NCBI GenBank assembly: GCA_947359465.1
Contig: OX375879.1
Location: 96,334,396-96,398,395, forward strand
Length of the DNA: 64,000 bases
Source of the DNA: Metellina segmentata
Lineage: Eukaryota > Arthropoda > Arachnida > Araneae > Tetragnathidae
Reading direction: 5' to 3'
Shown: positions 21,186-34,428 of the stretch, in pieces
How the letters are laid out: every line of letters starts with the position of its first letter
How positions within the stretch are numbered: position 1 is the stretch's first letter
Position numbers and translations under genes: made by a program
Notes under the pieces: model-generated
Databases searched by the model: none
Told to the model about the DNA's origin: nothing
What the model saw: only the letters and a program-made list of their open reading frames with translations

Positions 21186-21334
21186 ATTTTGAGCACAAGA
21201 AATTCTTAACCCCGACCTATTTCGTTGGTTGGAATGTCTATAGAATGTTGGTACTATTCGCTCGTAGAATTTCCCTACGTTCCGGATGTCTTCGCTTTAT
21301 TCTAACTACATTTATACGTTGGCGTGTTGTGGAA

Positions 21335-21500
21335 GTTTGGAGAGAAGGGTGCCATCTCAGGTGTTGACTTCGTCATCTGACCGTGATTCAAAATTACCGA
21401 GGTGTTGTTCTCTGGCATTTCCTTTTCCGGAATGCTTCCCAGACCGTCAACAAATGCGTTGCTCCAGTGGGACGTAAATTCAATTATACCTACCAACCTC
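21335..21500 (+). mobile_element. SINE fragment (same family as 51730-52050)
   Basis: It matches the 3' part of the SINE at 51730-52050: a GCCATCTCAGG block, GACTTCGTCATCTGACC, CAAAATTAC, a diverged GACCGTCA..GTTGCTCCAGTG block, then a TACCTACCAACC tail. Antisense translation gives NHGQMTKSTPEMAP, the text I associate with spider repeats. Confidence 0.65.
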
Positions 21501-21904
21501 CTTCTTCTTGGTTAGGGCACATCCCCTCCGCTCCGACTACCTGGTCAGAACGTACGTGGGGTAAGCCCCGAGGAATTCTGGTAGAAGTCTCTCGCTCGAG
21601 AAACGTTTTTCATAGGGTTTAGAAACCTTATAGACACAGCTCGCCGACCGTAGACTACCACGATGTCTCTACATGTATACGTATGAAATAGGTGGTTGAT
21701 GCCTTTCATGTCCACCTTGTATGGATCCCAATATCTTTAAACTGGAAACAGGTCTAGCCTTATCTTTATTAGTCCTACCATTTATAACGTAACTCGAGCT
21801 TAAGCTTACAGGACTGTGCATAGGCATCTACACTACCCTACAATAATGAACCGGTTAACAAGATGTGATGGTATAAGGGAAATAATACGTGCTTTAATAA
21901 GAGG

Positions 21905-22365
21905 CTACAATTACACTAGCAACCCTTCTGGGCATACTTTCAACAAGGTTTTGATATACAGCTATGGGTTATTGTGTCCATTCCTGCAACGAGAGTGTCA
22001 CCAGCTCAGCTGTAGATTTAGGACGTGGTTCCCTGGTCCTTAAGCTTCGCTCTAACGCGTCCCACAAATGTTCTATGGGGTCTAGGTCGGGACTCTGAGC
22101 AGTATACGGAAGGCGTTTTACATCCATATCTTGATACCACTGCTTGACAGAGGCTGCAACATGGCGTTGTCGTCCTGGAAGTAACATTCGTCCATTTCAT
22201 AAAATGGCCAGAGCGTAGGAAGAACCTGATGGTCCAAAATGTTCATGTAGGCATCGGCGTTCAATTGACCAGGAACAACAAGCAAAGGTCCCAGGCCATA
22301 CCACGAAAAATGCTCCCAAACAAGTAGTCGGATTTTATACAAATCCGCTGGCGTCCGGTCCATTA
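21905..22365 (-). pseudogene. Tc1-like transposase relic
   Basis: Two overlapping minus-strand frames give YFQDDNA (second catalytic Asp), [33 protein letters not shown] (third catalytic residue E in DPIEHLWD), REPRPKSTAEL, then YQNLVESMPRRVASVI. A frameshift after DDNA and stops near 21965 break it. The N-terminal half including the DNA-binding domain is absent. The next element upstream is a MITE. Confidence 0.8.
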
Positions 22366-22488
22366 TTGTTGGGTAGTATATGTCTTATAACAGTGACTGT
22401 CACAGGAGTTGACATACGTGAGCCCACCCGCCTGTCGTGAGTCCTATACTTGAACCATTCTCCAAAATCAGGGAGGTGGGGCTATTTA

Positions 22489-22840
22489 GGCGCTTGTACA
22501 TTTGTGAGCCGAACTGTTCGCGAGCCTCTAGTTCTCATGATTGGGACGAGGTGTTGGGTTCAAAACGAACGGCTCGTGGCGATCCGCTTCCTGTCGGTTT
22601 TTCGACGAACACAGAGGCGTTCTCGATTCATATTGGGACGGCGTCGTGAGTAGTTCGTTGCATTTCTTTCTGCTCGCGAACCTCCAGGCTCCATGACAAT
22701 GGCTAACTAATGACTTTCTGATGGTTCTCGGTTCGTTCCTTCTCTTCCTATGAATCGCTGGAAGTTCGTTGTGGAAATAATTTCAACGAACGGTTTACGA
22801 GCAGCTTGCGAATGGTTCGGCTCGGAAATGTATACACGCC
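22489..22840. mobile_element. MITE with TTA duplications (PIF/Harbinger-like)
   Basis: Flanked by TTA on both sides (22486-22488, 22841-22843). The ends are inverted: GGCGCTTGTACATTTGTGAG versus, reverse complemented, GGCGTGTATACATTTCCGAG, followed by CCGAAC on both sides. The GC-rich interior of about 350 bp has no long frame. The 3-bp TTA duplication points to PIF/Harbinger mobilisation. Confidence 0.65.
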
Positions 22841-23215
22841 TTAATAGTTTTGACACACAAATTTACCTAAGCAGATTATCACTCGTAAGTGAATCAGGTG
22901 ATGCTTAATGTCACTAGGTTGATCTCTTATGAATTCAAGTCCTTCGTTGAGGTACACCTTTAGCCTATAGTCGTCATTGTAGTGAAGAGTCACCTACTTT
23001 ACCACATAAATGGGTGTCCGACGTCTAGTATCCCATACGGAAGAAATATTCCGTGGTTAGCGAGTATCTGGTTTAGAAAGGGGTCGTACAGGATCTGATG
23101 CTGGGTAGAATTGGCGTGTGAAACGTCTTTCTTCAGATGTTGTCTATCTTATCTCTCACATCTCAATAGCAATGTCGATAAGGACTCTCGTTACAAATTA
23201 TCGATCTCTGCTTTG

Positions 23216-24084
23216 TTAACCCTCCTAGTGGTTGTCTCGACTAGGTATTTAGCGAAACTCACCGAATCTGATCACGAGATATTGTCATTAGACAAAATCT
23301 GACCACATCTGGATTTTAAAAAAAAGAGTCGGCAAAACTTGTTGTACAATCATCGCAAAATTGATCAGATCTTGATAAACTAAGTATCTCCTCATTAGCA
23401 ATATTGATGGACGAGATACATCAACATTAACAAAATTGGTCAGATCTTCATGAACGAGGCATTTCCTCATTTGCAAAATTGATCAGATCTTGATGGACGA
23501 GATATCTCTTCATTTGCAAAATTGGTCAGATTTTGATGGACGAGGTAGGTCTTCATTTGCAAAGTTTGTCAGATATTGATGGACGAGATACAGTGACATT
23601 AGCAAAATCGGTCAGATCTTGATGGACGAGATATCTCCTCATTTGCAAAATTGATCAGATCTTGATAGACGAAGTAGCTCCTCATTCGCAAAATTTATCA
23701 GATCTTGATGGACGAGATATCTCTTCATTTGCAAAATTGGTCAGATTTTGATGGACGAGGTAGGTCTTCATTAGCAAAATTGATCAGATCTTGTTGGACG
23801 ATGTAGCTCCTCATTAGCGAAATTGATCAGATCTTGATGGACGAGATATCTCCTCATTTGCAAAATTGGTCAGATCTTAATGGACGATGTAGCTCCTCAT
23901 TTGCAAAATTGGTCAGATTTTGATGGACGAGATATCTCTTCATTTGCAAAATTGGTCAGATTTTGATGGACGAGGTAGGTCTTCATTTGCAAAATTTGTC
24001 AGATCTTGATGGACGAGATACAGTGACATTAGCAAAATCGGTCAGATCTTATGGACGAAGTTTTTCGCAGATACCACTTGGAGT
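23216..24084. repeat. 43-bp minisatellite inside a TTAA-type MITE
   Basis: The left boundary, TTAACCCTCCTAGTGG, is identical to the end of the MITE at 7306. The right boundary, ACCACTTGGAG, is the degenerate other end. Between about 23300 and 24055 a unit of 43 bp (core TCAGATCTTGATGGACGAGA) repeats head to tail, with variants such as GATATCTC, GGTAGGTC, GATACAGTGAC and GTAGCTCC. The GATACAGTGACATTAGC variant block recurs 430 bp apart (ten units), which suggests a higher-order pattern. Confidence 0.85.
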
Positions 24085-24233
24085 GCGCGTCTTCGCTCTT
24101 GGTAGCCTTTTTGGTCTCCTTGGTGTAACTATCTAGCTAGCTAGCTGCATTTACTCCTGAAGGGTTTTTAAGATATGACAGCATCGATGTACACAATTGT
24201 GACTCTGACACCTTTTTCTCTTTTCTCGCTTAG

Positions 24234-24478
24234 GTCTGCTTCACCACATGGAAGGCATGCGCACCGACCCTCGTCACCAGTTCGCCGCTCAGTATCTCCT
24301 CAGTCGCGCTGCAGCCGAGAGGAGGATGAAGGACCCCAACGATCCATCTGGATCGGGCATGGCTCCCACCTCCACTGCGGAACAGCAGGCGCATCACGCC
24401 CACATGCAGCAGCAGTGCACCAACATGATGGGCGGCATGCCACCACCGCCGCCGCAGCAGCAACCCCAACAGCCGCAG

Positions 24479-24512
<34 letters not shown>

Positions 24513-24667
24513 AGCAGCAGCAGCAGCGCCTGGGCAGTAACCACAGCAACAGCAGCAACTGCTGCAGCTCCGATTCGGAGACGGATCACAACACCAACCC
24601 ACCCACGGCCAAATCGGACACCAGCTTGCAGCAGCAGCCGCAACACTATACGAACATGCTCCATTAA
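24234..24667 (+). CDS. Terminal exon of the BTB/ZF-type factor with polyQ tract
   Basis: After the acceptor TTCTCGCTTAG the frame completes Gly with the last base of the previous exon and reads LLHHMEGMRTDPRHQFAAQY and LLSRAAAERR. This is a compact conserved block directly after the second zinc finger. It is followed by a low-complexity tail with His/Met-rich and proline-rich (PPPPPQQQ) runs and about 18 consecutive glutamines (24477-24527). A Ser/Asn/Asp-rich segment ends at NMLH and TAA (24665-24667). The CAG/CAA mixture codes for the Gln run. Long antisense frames here are shadows of the repeat. The conserved block is my main reason for suggesting Chinmo; the gene symbol is left blank because the BTB domain is not in view. 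Confidence 0.8.
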
Positions 24668-27472
24668 CGATAGTTGGACGTTTAACTTTAAGCTGCCATT
24701 TAAATCACAAAAGAGTTCTAACTGCAACCATGTACGACACGAATTAAGTTTAAACTCACGCACGATGCGTACGTATGTTTATACCGCGGTGTATAAGTAC
24801 GGTGAATAGCTCACATGGCATCTTCATTTATTCTTTACCGTTAATGTTATCAATATCTGTTAATGCCAACTGTGACGACCGAATAATGACTCTTTTTAGT
24901 TGAAAATCAATATCGACTGTTTGTGTCTCTGGTGACGACATGCATAAAAAATGATGGTGGAACTTAGCGTCTGATCACTGGTGAGTCGGATTAATCACGT
25001 TTTTAGTTGGGCTGCGCCAAAACAGTACTGTGAAAGAAGGGCTTTATTTATAGGGTACGAGCTGTTCCGGAGAAAGAACTTGTTAGCTTATCAAAAGGAC
25101 TCATTTCCATGATCTAAGTTTGACGAGTGTGAATTTTGCATGATGGGCCAAAATTCACTTACTTTTTTTGTGTGACACGTGTTACTTTTATGTTTTTTTA
25201 TTTCTGAAGGTTGGCATATCCCAAAACTAGATATATATGCTTGAAATGTGCGCTTAAACTCCCTAAAATATACACTGCAAACTGTAATTATGAAAATATA
25301 TATCAGAGAGGCCACAAATATTTTATGCTGTCACATTTTGCGTTGTAACAGACATTATTTTTATGTTAAATGATGACGTTTGCTGCTTAAAATCAATGTT
25401 TAAGTTTCCACATTTTATTGCATATTCTACATTTGTTCTCGAAACTTACGTGAAATGTCAGGAATGTATACAGTATCGGTACTGTATCTACATGACAAAT
25501 ATACTGGAAATGAGGTAGACATTGATGCGTTTTACATGCTATAAACATGTTACGCATAATTGAGTGTCTAGCGAATAAGCCAAAAATACGAGATCAAAAC
25601 GAACATATAAGAAATAGAATATTCTGCTTTTTGCATCTATTAAATATCTAGACATTTTCTGTTGTAACATTGTTACAGTCATGTAGCAAAGCAGTTTTTG
25701 TGTTGGATAAATGGATTTCAAACGAACAAAAATGGTATTCAAACTTACCATTATTGGTGAAATGGTACAGGTATCCTTATACAAACACAATATTTAAATA
25801 CCCCAGCATTGCAATCAATTTAATTTACACACACCTATCATTCATGTTCACAAATTATTTAAACACCAATCTCTAAAATAATTTCATATTCTAAACAATC
25901 TTCGATACTTTGCAATAGAGATTAAGCATTTTCTTACTTTGTATAAAGACACTTATATGTTACTAGTGAGGTGGAAATTCCTTATATTTGTCCACGATAA
26001 ATTATAGTCATTGACTGATGCCATAAAAATGTGATACTTCTAACAGAGAATTTTTAAAGAGTCAATTATTAATGTCATCAAAAACAATTATTATTTATGT
26101 TTGCATATTTTACGAATTAGAAAAATCTATATAAAATTCATATTATTTACACCTAATGTTTTAAATTTTTTTGAATAATTAACGAAATAAAAAAATAATA
26201 AGATTAATCATATGATGAGTAAAGCTATTTAAATGGAATTTTATAATCGTTCGTGTATTCCTTGTATGATTTATATCCAAATGTATTACTCATTTTTATG
26301 AGGTTTTCTGTCTTTCGTTGCCTTTAAAGGTCAATTTAATTTAAATCCCATTTCAAGGATAAAGTTTGTGATTTTTCACATACCTGTTCGGGAAAACACC
26401 GATATCTCCTTGTTAGATACTTAAGAGTGACAAATCATTTTAAGGGCTACAGAAATTAAATCTATAGCATTTTATTACTCATTGATAATAATATACTATA
26501 ATTGATTTAAATCTAAACGATCATGTTGATACTGTAATTTATTTAAATCTAAATAATCGTATGAAACGTATATGAGTAACGGTTAATTTAAAACTAACTG
26601 TTAAGTAGTTTTTAACTAAACTACTTGATTTTTTTATATATATAAAAGTGTTGTGGTTGTAAGTGTGATTGCTCAATTTAAATCACAAAACATAGTGAAA
26701 ATACTTTTTCCCAAGTCTTAAATTCTGATCTTGAGTAATTGCTTTGAATTCAATCTTAGATACCGCAATAAGGCAGGTTTTGTTTTATTTATTACGTACA
26801 TAGTAAGGGAATCTATAAACTTCCGGGAATTTCGTTAATGTACTTTATCTACCACTTTGTTTAAAATGTATTTATCTCATTTCACGGAAACAGGAAATGG
26901 AAAGGTTTAATCATGCGTATATTATTTTACTGTGGGTTATTTTGTTAGTCCCATGATAAGTAATTATCTTCTTTTCTTGACCTGCAGAACAAACACTATT
27001 GCCCCTGTTTTAATATTAATATCCGTTTTATACTCTTTCGTAACGATAATAAGGTAACTAGATACTAAAAATATTGTAATTCATCTCATTTTCTCATCCT
27101 AGTGCTTCTATTGGTGCTAAATCATTAATGCATTACATCATGACTACATTTTTATTTTCACTCAATCTCAATAGCTTAGCATCGTTCCACTGATGATACG
27201 AATCTTATTATTGATGTAATAGCCTATATAGAAATCTGTGTGTTAGAACATTTGTATATAATTTCATACCATTTGCATGATGTTATTTTCATTTAAGGTA
27301 TGCATAATACGCGTTATTAATTGCATTTATTATTAGATTTTGCACGGAGTATTTTTTTTTTATTTATTGAGTGTATTTGGAAAGAAACTTAATTGTTTTG
27401 ATCTTTCCATAATTCTGTTATTTTATTTTATGATTTTACTATGTGTAAAGAAACTACGGAAACGAGTTTGTA
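24668..27472 (+). other. 3' UTR and downstream flank of the zinc-finger gene
   Basis: A+T-rich, no coding frames of interest. An AATAAAA hexamer context occurs near 26187, and other AT-rich candidates exist; none can be chosen from sequence alone, so the 3' UTR length is unknown. No repeats were recognised apart from a short local duplication near 26500-26560. Confidence 0.4.
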
Positions 27473-28140
27473 CGAGGTGTTTTTTATGTAAAGGCGTCAT
27501 TTTGTTTTGAAATAAATTTTATAAATAAGACATAAAAATGTTTACCTACTGTGTTATCAGCATATGGCAATAGGCAATTTGGAGTGGAGGCATTATTGGA
27601 CTTTTTTATTATTCTAATGCTTACTGTCAATTGCGAACGATACCGTGCGATCTTATAAAATTTCTTTCTGTCTGAAACTGATCTATAGGGTTCAACAGGA
27701 TGGAGCAGCTTGTGCAACCGTGCTAATTCTAAAGGACACATTTCGTGGCCAAATTAAATTTGGGGGTGTCAAATGGCCCCCTCGTTCTCCTGACTGGACA
27801 GCGCCGGATGTCTTAACCTTGCCGCTGGGTTTTTTTCCTGTACGACTGCTAAAAGAAACTGGTCTATGCTAACAAACCTACAATAATTCAACATTTTAAG
27901 CACAACATTCGCGAAAAAATTGAACAAATCACCCCTGAAATGTGTTCAAACAGGTAGTGGTTGAAGAAACTCGTTATTTGCAGCGTAGCCTGTGGCAGTC
28001 GGTGTCGCAATGCCGGCAATTCCATAAATATTGTAATCAATTGAGACAACTTTTTTTTTGAAACTTTTAGCTGAAAGTTATTTGTTTATAGAAGTTATTC
28101 CTTTACAAAATGGGGCCTTACATAAAAAAAAAACACCCTG
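27473..28140 (+). mobile_element. Deleted mariner-like element (DDE_3 transposase relic)
   Basis: Flanked by TA (27471-27472 and 28141-28142). The inverted ends are GAGGTGTTTTTTATGTAA and, reverse complemented, CAGGGTGTTTTTT...ATGTAAGG. At 27660-28060 (+) a transposase remnant reads QQDGAACATV, LKDTFRGQIKFGG, then WPPRSPDWTAPD, followed by a stop-ridden tail (about 27870-28030) that resembles the family C terminus. Only the C-terminal third remains. Confidence 0.75.
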
Positions 28141-31100
28141 TATAATAAAATTTTCATTAGATCTTATCAAATCGGTATTCAAGAGTTTTATTTGTCTGTT
28201 TTTAGTCCGTATTCGTTATTTTTAAAGCAATTTCTATGCGTTCGTATGTGTGGATTTTCTTAGAGTATAACTCATACACTGGAAACACTGAGGTTTTTCC
28301 CCATGTGTGTCTTTTTATCTACAAAGGAAGGTTCTCGAACTTTCTGAGATTTTCACTGAAAATGTCGTCACCAGAGTCTTACCAAATGTTTATGAAACGA
28401 ACTGATTTTAAAACATTTTTCCTGGTGTAGCCATTTTAAAGCTAGTTACATCCACATATATCATAAGGTTACTATTTAAGCATGACATTCCTAATTGTCA
28501 ATGTAACAACTATGGTTGGTTAAGAAGTCCATCTTTTAACAGTGTTTCTCAACATGCAGATTTTATTGAAGTGTTGATCGTCATCCATTTTATGATTTTT
28601 CTGACATCCTATTCGTTTTATTTGATCTGAAAGAAATTCTGTTCGTTATGTCATGAAATTGTGTTTTGATAACATGTGTAGAGAACTTTTGTATTTACTT
28701 CTTTAAGTAAATCATGTTGGTCATTAATCTATCCACTCTTAGATTGAAATTAATCTACTGTTCATTTATAAGTTTTAATTGCATAATATTGTACAATAGT
28801 CTCAACGAAAACCTTTTTACACATGTGTTAAGATTGTTGTTTCTTGTAGAATTGTGTATCATAAAAAATTAAATTGTATATTATATCCAATGCTTTTTGT
28901 AAAGATAGACTTTTAAAAAGAATTAAAGTATCTGCACATATTTTTATCTTTTAAAACTGATTTTTATTTTTGAGTTTGTGGAGTTAATAATTTTTGTGGG
29001 TGTCATCATACATAATTAAAATTTACCTTGTGAGTGAAAAATAGTCAAAAAAATCTAAAATTTGTATTTAATTTTTATGTTTCACAAATATAATGTGCAA
29101 AAAAATAGTTTTTCACATTAAGATGTAAATTTTATATGAATTTTTTAATATTATTTTACTCTACAAATACTGAGTTGTTATTCCAAAGGTATTGATTTGG
29201 TATTTATCATTTAAATCAACAAAACAATAATTTGGAATTTATGTGTACCTTCGATCGTTTATGTTATGTGCGTTCTATTTTAGTGCAATTTTTAGTTGAA
29301 AAGGTTCTAATTACACATTTAGAACTGGTTGTATTTTGTTTCATACTTATGATCATAAATATTATTGTAGTTTAAAGCAAGATTTAGATTACTTGATGCA
29401 GATAATATTCATACAACCCACTACGAGTTACTCAAAAAGAAAAGTCGCTATTCCTCTGGTAGATTCTTAAGGTGTCATTTTATCTTGCATATTAATTACC
29501 TGGAAGAGGGTTTTTAGATGTTATAAACTTTTATCAATTTTACAAAAATTGCTCTTTTGAAAAGAAATGTACGCGCTTTCTTTCAGCAATAACTGCTAAG
29601 ATATTTTATACCATTTAATGCTTGCATATTATGTGCAAACACTGAAGTTGATTATACTTCTTGCTTTTCATTCTTTTAGTTGTATAAAAATCAAATGAAA
29701 GTGTGCAATTTTTAAAAACATTTCTACCACTGTCATCTAGCATTATTTATTGGTTTATATATATATACACTTTTTTCTGTATTCGATAGAATTCGCAGCA
29801 AAATTTTCGAACTGTGCTTGTGTATTTTTTATTGACATCACGATGTATTGGTTTTCCAATTAAACTTGAAATGAATTGCTTAAAATTACAAATTTATCTT
29901 AATGCAAAAAAAAAAGTGGAATTTCAAACTGTGTGTGTTTATTACTGCAAAATCAAGCAGAAATATTTTAGAATTCTGTAGATACTTCAAAAAGGACAAT
30001 GCAAGCTTCATTTCTGTGCTCATTGAGTCTTTGTATCTCGAATTTAAGAGCGATATTTTATAAGGTATTAATTGTAAATGTTGAGAAACACTGTCTTTAT
30101 GTTGCATGCAATTTTCAAAGTTCCTGCACAAACGAACTTCATAAATTTCCTTCTAGAAGTAAAAAATGAAATTGTGCTTCTGATACACACAGATTATGGA
30201 CCATATTTTACCAATATTTTCACTCCCATGTTATAAGAAGCAGGGAAAACTTGTTTTCTGATCTCACATTCTATACGGATAATATTTATTATCTTATTAC
30301 CGAAAAATAATTTTAAGTTCAACTCTCAATCAATTGATTAGTCGTTTTATTTTATATTTAACCATCAAAATATATATGCTACAAAAATATAAAAAATATT
30401 TTATCGTGTTAAGTGCAAGGAATACAAAGCATATTATAGGAACCTACATAAATCCTGTGTAATGGTTTATTTAAATTGTAATACAATTAATTCAGATACT
30501 GTTTTTTAAAATTAACTTCTTTCCAGGTAAGACAAAATAGTAAAATCAGTGATATTCATATCGACAAATAAAAACCTTAACGTTATGTGTTTGCTTAAGT
30601 TACAATTATTTTTAAAACTTATAAAATGAAACATTGAATGTGTTAGCATGTTTCAGATCAAATGAATATCTTTGTAGGTCAGGCTATAATATGACATTGA
30701 TAAAAGTTGTAATTTTAATATTTTTAATTGTTTTATCTGCTATTTATACAAAAAAAAAATTTTATTTTGGCATTCAATCTTAGTGAAAATATAATATTAT
30801 TTCTCAATATGTAAACAGAACATTAGATTTGATATCGAAGTAAATAATTGATCTGTTGAATTTGTTTCAATATATTTTGATCTCCATAAAAAAATATGAA
30901 CAAATTAGAGCTTGATATAAAAGTAAACAAAGAAAATATGCTTCGATGGAATTGGGTTTTAAGACGTTCTCTCTCTCAAAGACAATAAATTTGATATTGC
31001 AGTTAATTGTTCTATTGAATTTGGTTTTTATATTTTTCTTTATAAAATATCAGGTGATAATTTAATTAACTTTTAAAATTAATAAACAAATAAAATATAT

Positions 31101-34100
31101 TTTCCATAAAACCTTGTTTTAGAAAGTTAGAAGATAAAAATAATTTAAATTTTAGTAAATTCAAAGAAAATATTTTAAACTTTATTGTTTATTATTTTGA
31201 AATTTTTACTTTCCTTACTGCATAAACTTATCTAAATAAGGTACCTGAAACCTTATTATCGAGAGAAGCATCATCCACATAAATGAATTTCATATTAGAT
31301 TATACTTTGATTCTAATTTATTTTCTGTTACTTACTATTATTTACAGTTGCAATCATAACTAAATAAAATGCGTCCATTTTTGTAGTTAATATTCTTGAA
31401 ACATAAATTAAAAATATGGCTTGAACTAATTACTTTATTTTTAAATATTCGTAAAAAGAAAATTTACTTTGTGAAGGCATTTTCATATTCTAAAAATATT
31501 GAATTTGAACAAAACTTTCAAAAGATTGCGTAACTCTTTTCCTTAAAAAAAAGTACTTAAAATGGATCTTAGGAGATTAGGATCTATTTTTAACATTTAA
31601 AGTTAAACAAAATAATTTTTTTTTAATTGTGTGTTTACAAAATTGTCTACCAAGTTTTTTATTTTGTTTTTTTTTTTACTTTTCTCGAAATGTCACCTAA
31701 GATTAAAATTTTAATTCATTACAAAAAGTATTCTGTTCAAAAATATTCGTGATACTTTATCTTAAATTGCTTACTTTTTGCACTTTCGAAATTTTGTCTA
31801 CAATTTTCTAATAGCTCTTAATACTTACAAATTTAGAATGTTTTATTGATACTTTATTGTTCCTTTTTATATTAGTTTAGTAATACATTAGTTTCAAAAA
31901 TATTAATTTGTTGAATGATTCGTAAAAAATTTTACATTAAGCAATAAGAATTTAAAAATGGTTTAGACTGAGAAACACATTTGAAAAAATTAGCACTTTA
32001 TAAAGAATCCTACAACTTTTTCATTTTTTAAAGATGTTTAGTTTAAAATGCTTCTCTTTATTTAAAAAATTCGCTCGTTTTGGTTTTACCCCAAGTAATT
32101 AGGGTTCAAAATCATTTAAGATTGAAACATAAAAATTAATACTTTTAAAGAATCCTGCATCTGTTTCACGTTATATATGCTAAGTTTAAAATTCTTCTCC
32201 CCATCACTATTCTAAAAATATGTTTCTATATGTTGTTTTAAGGTTGTTTAACAAAATTCTTTGTTGAAAAATTCGTAAAAAAACTTTCATTACTTAAAAG
32301 TGATTAGAATTCCAAATTGTTTAAGACAAAAACAATTAATAAGTCCTGCAATTAATTCACGTTAAGAGATGCATTTAATAAGTCCTGCGACTAATTAAAA
32401 TGCATCTCTTCATTATTCTAAAAATAAGTTTCTGTCTGTAATTTTTGAGTGCAGCTTTGTTGTATAATTCGTAATGAAACTCTTACTTTACCTAAGTAAT
32501 TAGTAATCAAAACTGAGAAACGCGTAAAAAAATTGGTACCTTTTTTAAATTGGTACCCTACAATTGCTTCATTTTTTAAATGTGTTTACTTCTTCTCTAT
32601 ATTATTCCAAAAATATTTTTCCGTCTGACGTTTTTGGCTGTATTTGAAAACAAATTCTTAAATAAATATTCAACGGTGCTGAAAAATTGTTTACAAATTT
32701 TGAGAAGCCATTTATTATTAGCCATTATTTATAGAATGTGAGAGCAGGAAACCATTTCTTTTGAGAATATATTATCAAATGTTGCCATCTTTTGGCGTAT
32801 CGATAATAGTAAATAATTTTCTTCATACATGTTATCGTTTATACAATGCTGCGACCATAGGATTCATGGCGTTTTACAGGAAGAAATAAAAATGTATAGA
32901 GTTGCTACTTTCACTTTTATGTGAATTTTAACGATTTTAATGTGAGCACGTTGGCTGAAAAATGTGAAACACTGTTTTGGATAGATGGAAATAAGTGGAT
33001 CGTATCGTAGAATCCAATGGTTTATTGGTATAATAATGATTCTAGGTGGCAACTGTGATGTTTAGGTTCCATCAATAGAATTTCATTTAAGATAATCTTG
33101 TAATTGTAATTTGGTCATTGTTGCTTTTGAATCGAGGCTATTCGTGAAATTTTGGGAAAACAACATTAATTTAAGCTGAATTATATATTTTCAATATCGA
33201 AAGTGCATTTCATCAATACATGAAACATTATTACTGTGTTAATAACAGCGTAACAAATCAAGTTAAACTTGAATGTTTGCAAATTAACTCTTACATATAT
33301 GCAACGTAGTGTTTCTTCAAGTTAGACTAATAATTCAGAAATCACTTTATGCATAATAACAACAGGATTACCACGCATTTGTTCCAATAATATTTAACGA
33401 ATAATTGTTTCAACATTCTATTATATTCCATGCTATTGTTTCAATATTCTGATAACATTTCATGAGTTACTCCATGTTTCGTGTGTTACTATCATAATAT
33501 TGTACTTCACAAGTTTTCAATGCTCTAATGTATTATTTTAAGAATTATAATTTCAGTATTCTAAACTCGATTCTGTGCTAGGGATACCCCAATTTATACC
33601 AAAACTCTAGCATTGAAATGTAAATATGCTCACCCATCTATTTGTTAAAAATGCGAATGATATGCTATCCGCTTAGAATTCCTATACCTGCTGCGTCCTA
33701 GAGAGCTAAACACAGTTATATTAAAGAGTTTGGATGAAATGGCGTAAAACATAATGATGTACAGCTGTATTAGCTTCCGAATTATCACATGTGAAAGATT
33801 TATTGGAGCATTTATTTTTCCTGTCAGAACGCCACAATCTGCCGCAAAAGCATTGGGAATCCACATTGTGTCTCTTATTTCTCGTCGCTTTTTGTTCCCA
33901 GCAATGAAACCACTAAACGATCAACCGAACTATTCGTTCATAAGTAAACGTCGATTGCGTCTGTGATAAACTGAAGTCAATTGCGCAGAGTTCGATTGCG
34001 CATAACGAGGACGAAGTATGTGTTACGTCATAGGATGGACTGAGATTTTAAAACAGTGAACTGACGTTAGTATGTCCAGCTCTCGTGAAAGTTCTTTTCG

Positions 34101-34291
34101 TTTTTATTTTATAGAGTTTGGCGTGTGCATTTGCCTATTCGAAACCATATATATATATATCCATATATCTGTGTTTTCTTTTTTCAGTGTACTTTCGGGA
34201 ATACGAAAGCAAATTATTGTTAATAAATTTGTGTTTTACGTCGTCTGATATTTTTCTTTTTTTGGTGTGTAACTTGTCTTTTTTTACGTAA
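28141..34291. other. A+T-rich stretch without recognisable features
   Basis: About 6 kb of very A+T-rich sequence with many homopolymer runs and no frame above about 80 codons that looks coding. No TIRs, SINE heads or tandem arrays were noticed. It is intergenic or long intronic DNA. 33960-34020 is slightly more GC-rich but unassigned. Confidence 0.5.
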
Positions 34292-34428
34292 ATGACGTCA
34301 TCTGACATTGGTTCAAAATTACATGGTGCTGTCCTCGGATCTTTCACTTGGAGGGATTGATCCCGGACCGTTGCCAATAGCCTATTGTGTTGCTCCAGTG
34401 CGAAATTAATTAACTACCTACTTACATA
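34292..34428 (+). mobile_element. SINE 3' fragment
   Basis: A 5'-truncated copy of the 51730-52050 SINE: CGTCATCTGACATTGGTTCA, CCTCGGATCTTTCACTTGGA, ATTGATCCCGGACCGT, then GTTGCTCCAGTGCG and a CTACCTACTTAC tail. Confidence 0.75.

Larger units (their letters stand above)
8544..24233 (+). other. Large intron of the zinc-finger gene
   Basis: The donor GTAAGA (8544) and acceptor TTTTCTCGCTTAG (ending 24233) fit in frame and in protein sense. About 15.7 kb of intron is packed with mobile elements: mariner, pol-env retroelement (antisense), hAT-like fossil, SINEs, Tc1 relic, MITEs and a minisatellite. The unlisted parts (8544-9427, 10293-10899, 15038-15534, 20366-20967) are A+T-rich with no features I can name. 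Confidence 0.7.

Noticed and set aside
22437..22653. Arg/Ser-rich frames of about 70 codons
   Set aside because: They lie mostly inside the TTA-flanked MITE and are explained by its GC-rich interior.
23300..24055. CRISPR-like array
   Set aside because: The 43-bp units are contiguous, diverged and without unique spacers; the context is a eukaryotic MITE.
24175..24763. Long plus- and minus-strand frames overlapping the terminal exon (His/Pro/Ala-rich or Leu/Val-rich)
   Set aside because: They are shadows of the CAG/CAA repeat in other frames. Only the frame continuing the zinc finger makes sense across the splice.
24668..27472. let-7 or miR-125 target sites expected if the gene is chinmo
   Set aside because: I saw no CTACCTC or CTCAGGGA seed match in the proximal downstream sequence; a GAGGTAG at about 25510 is in the wrong sense. 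The true 3' UTR extent is unknown, so this is not evidence either way.
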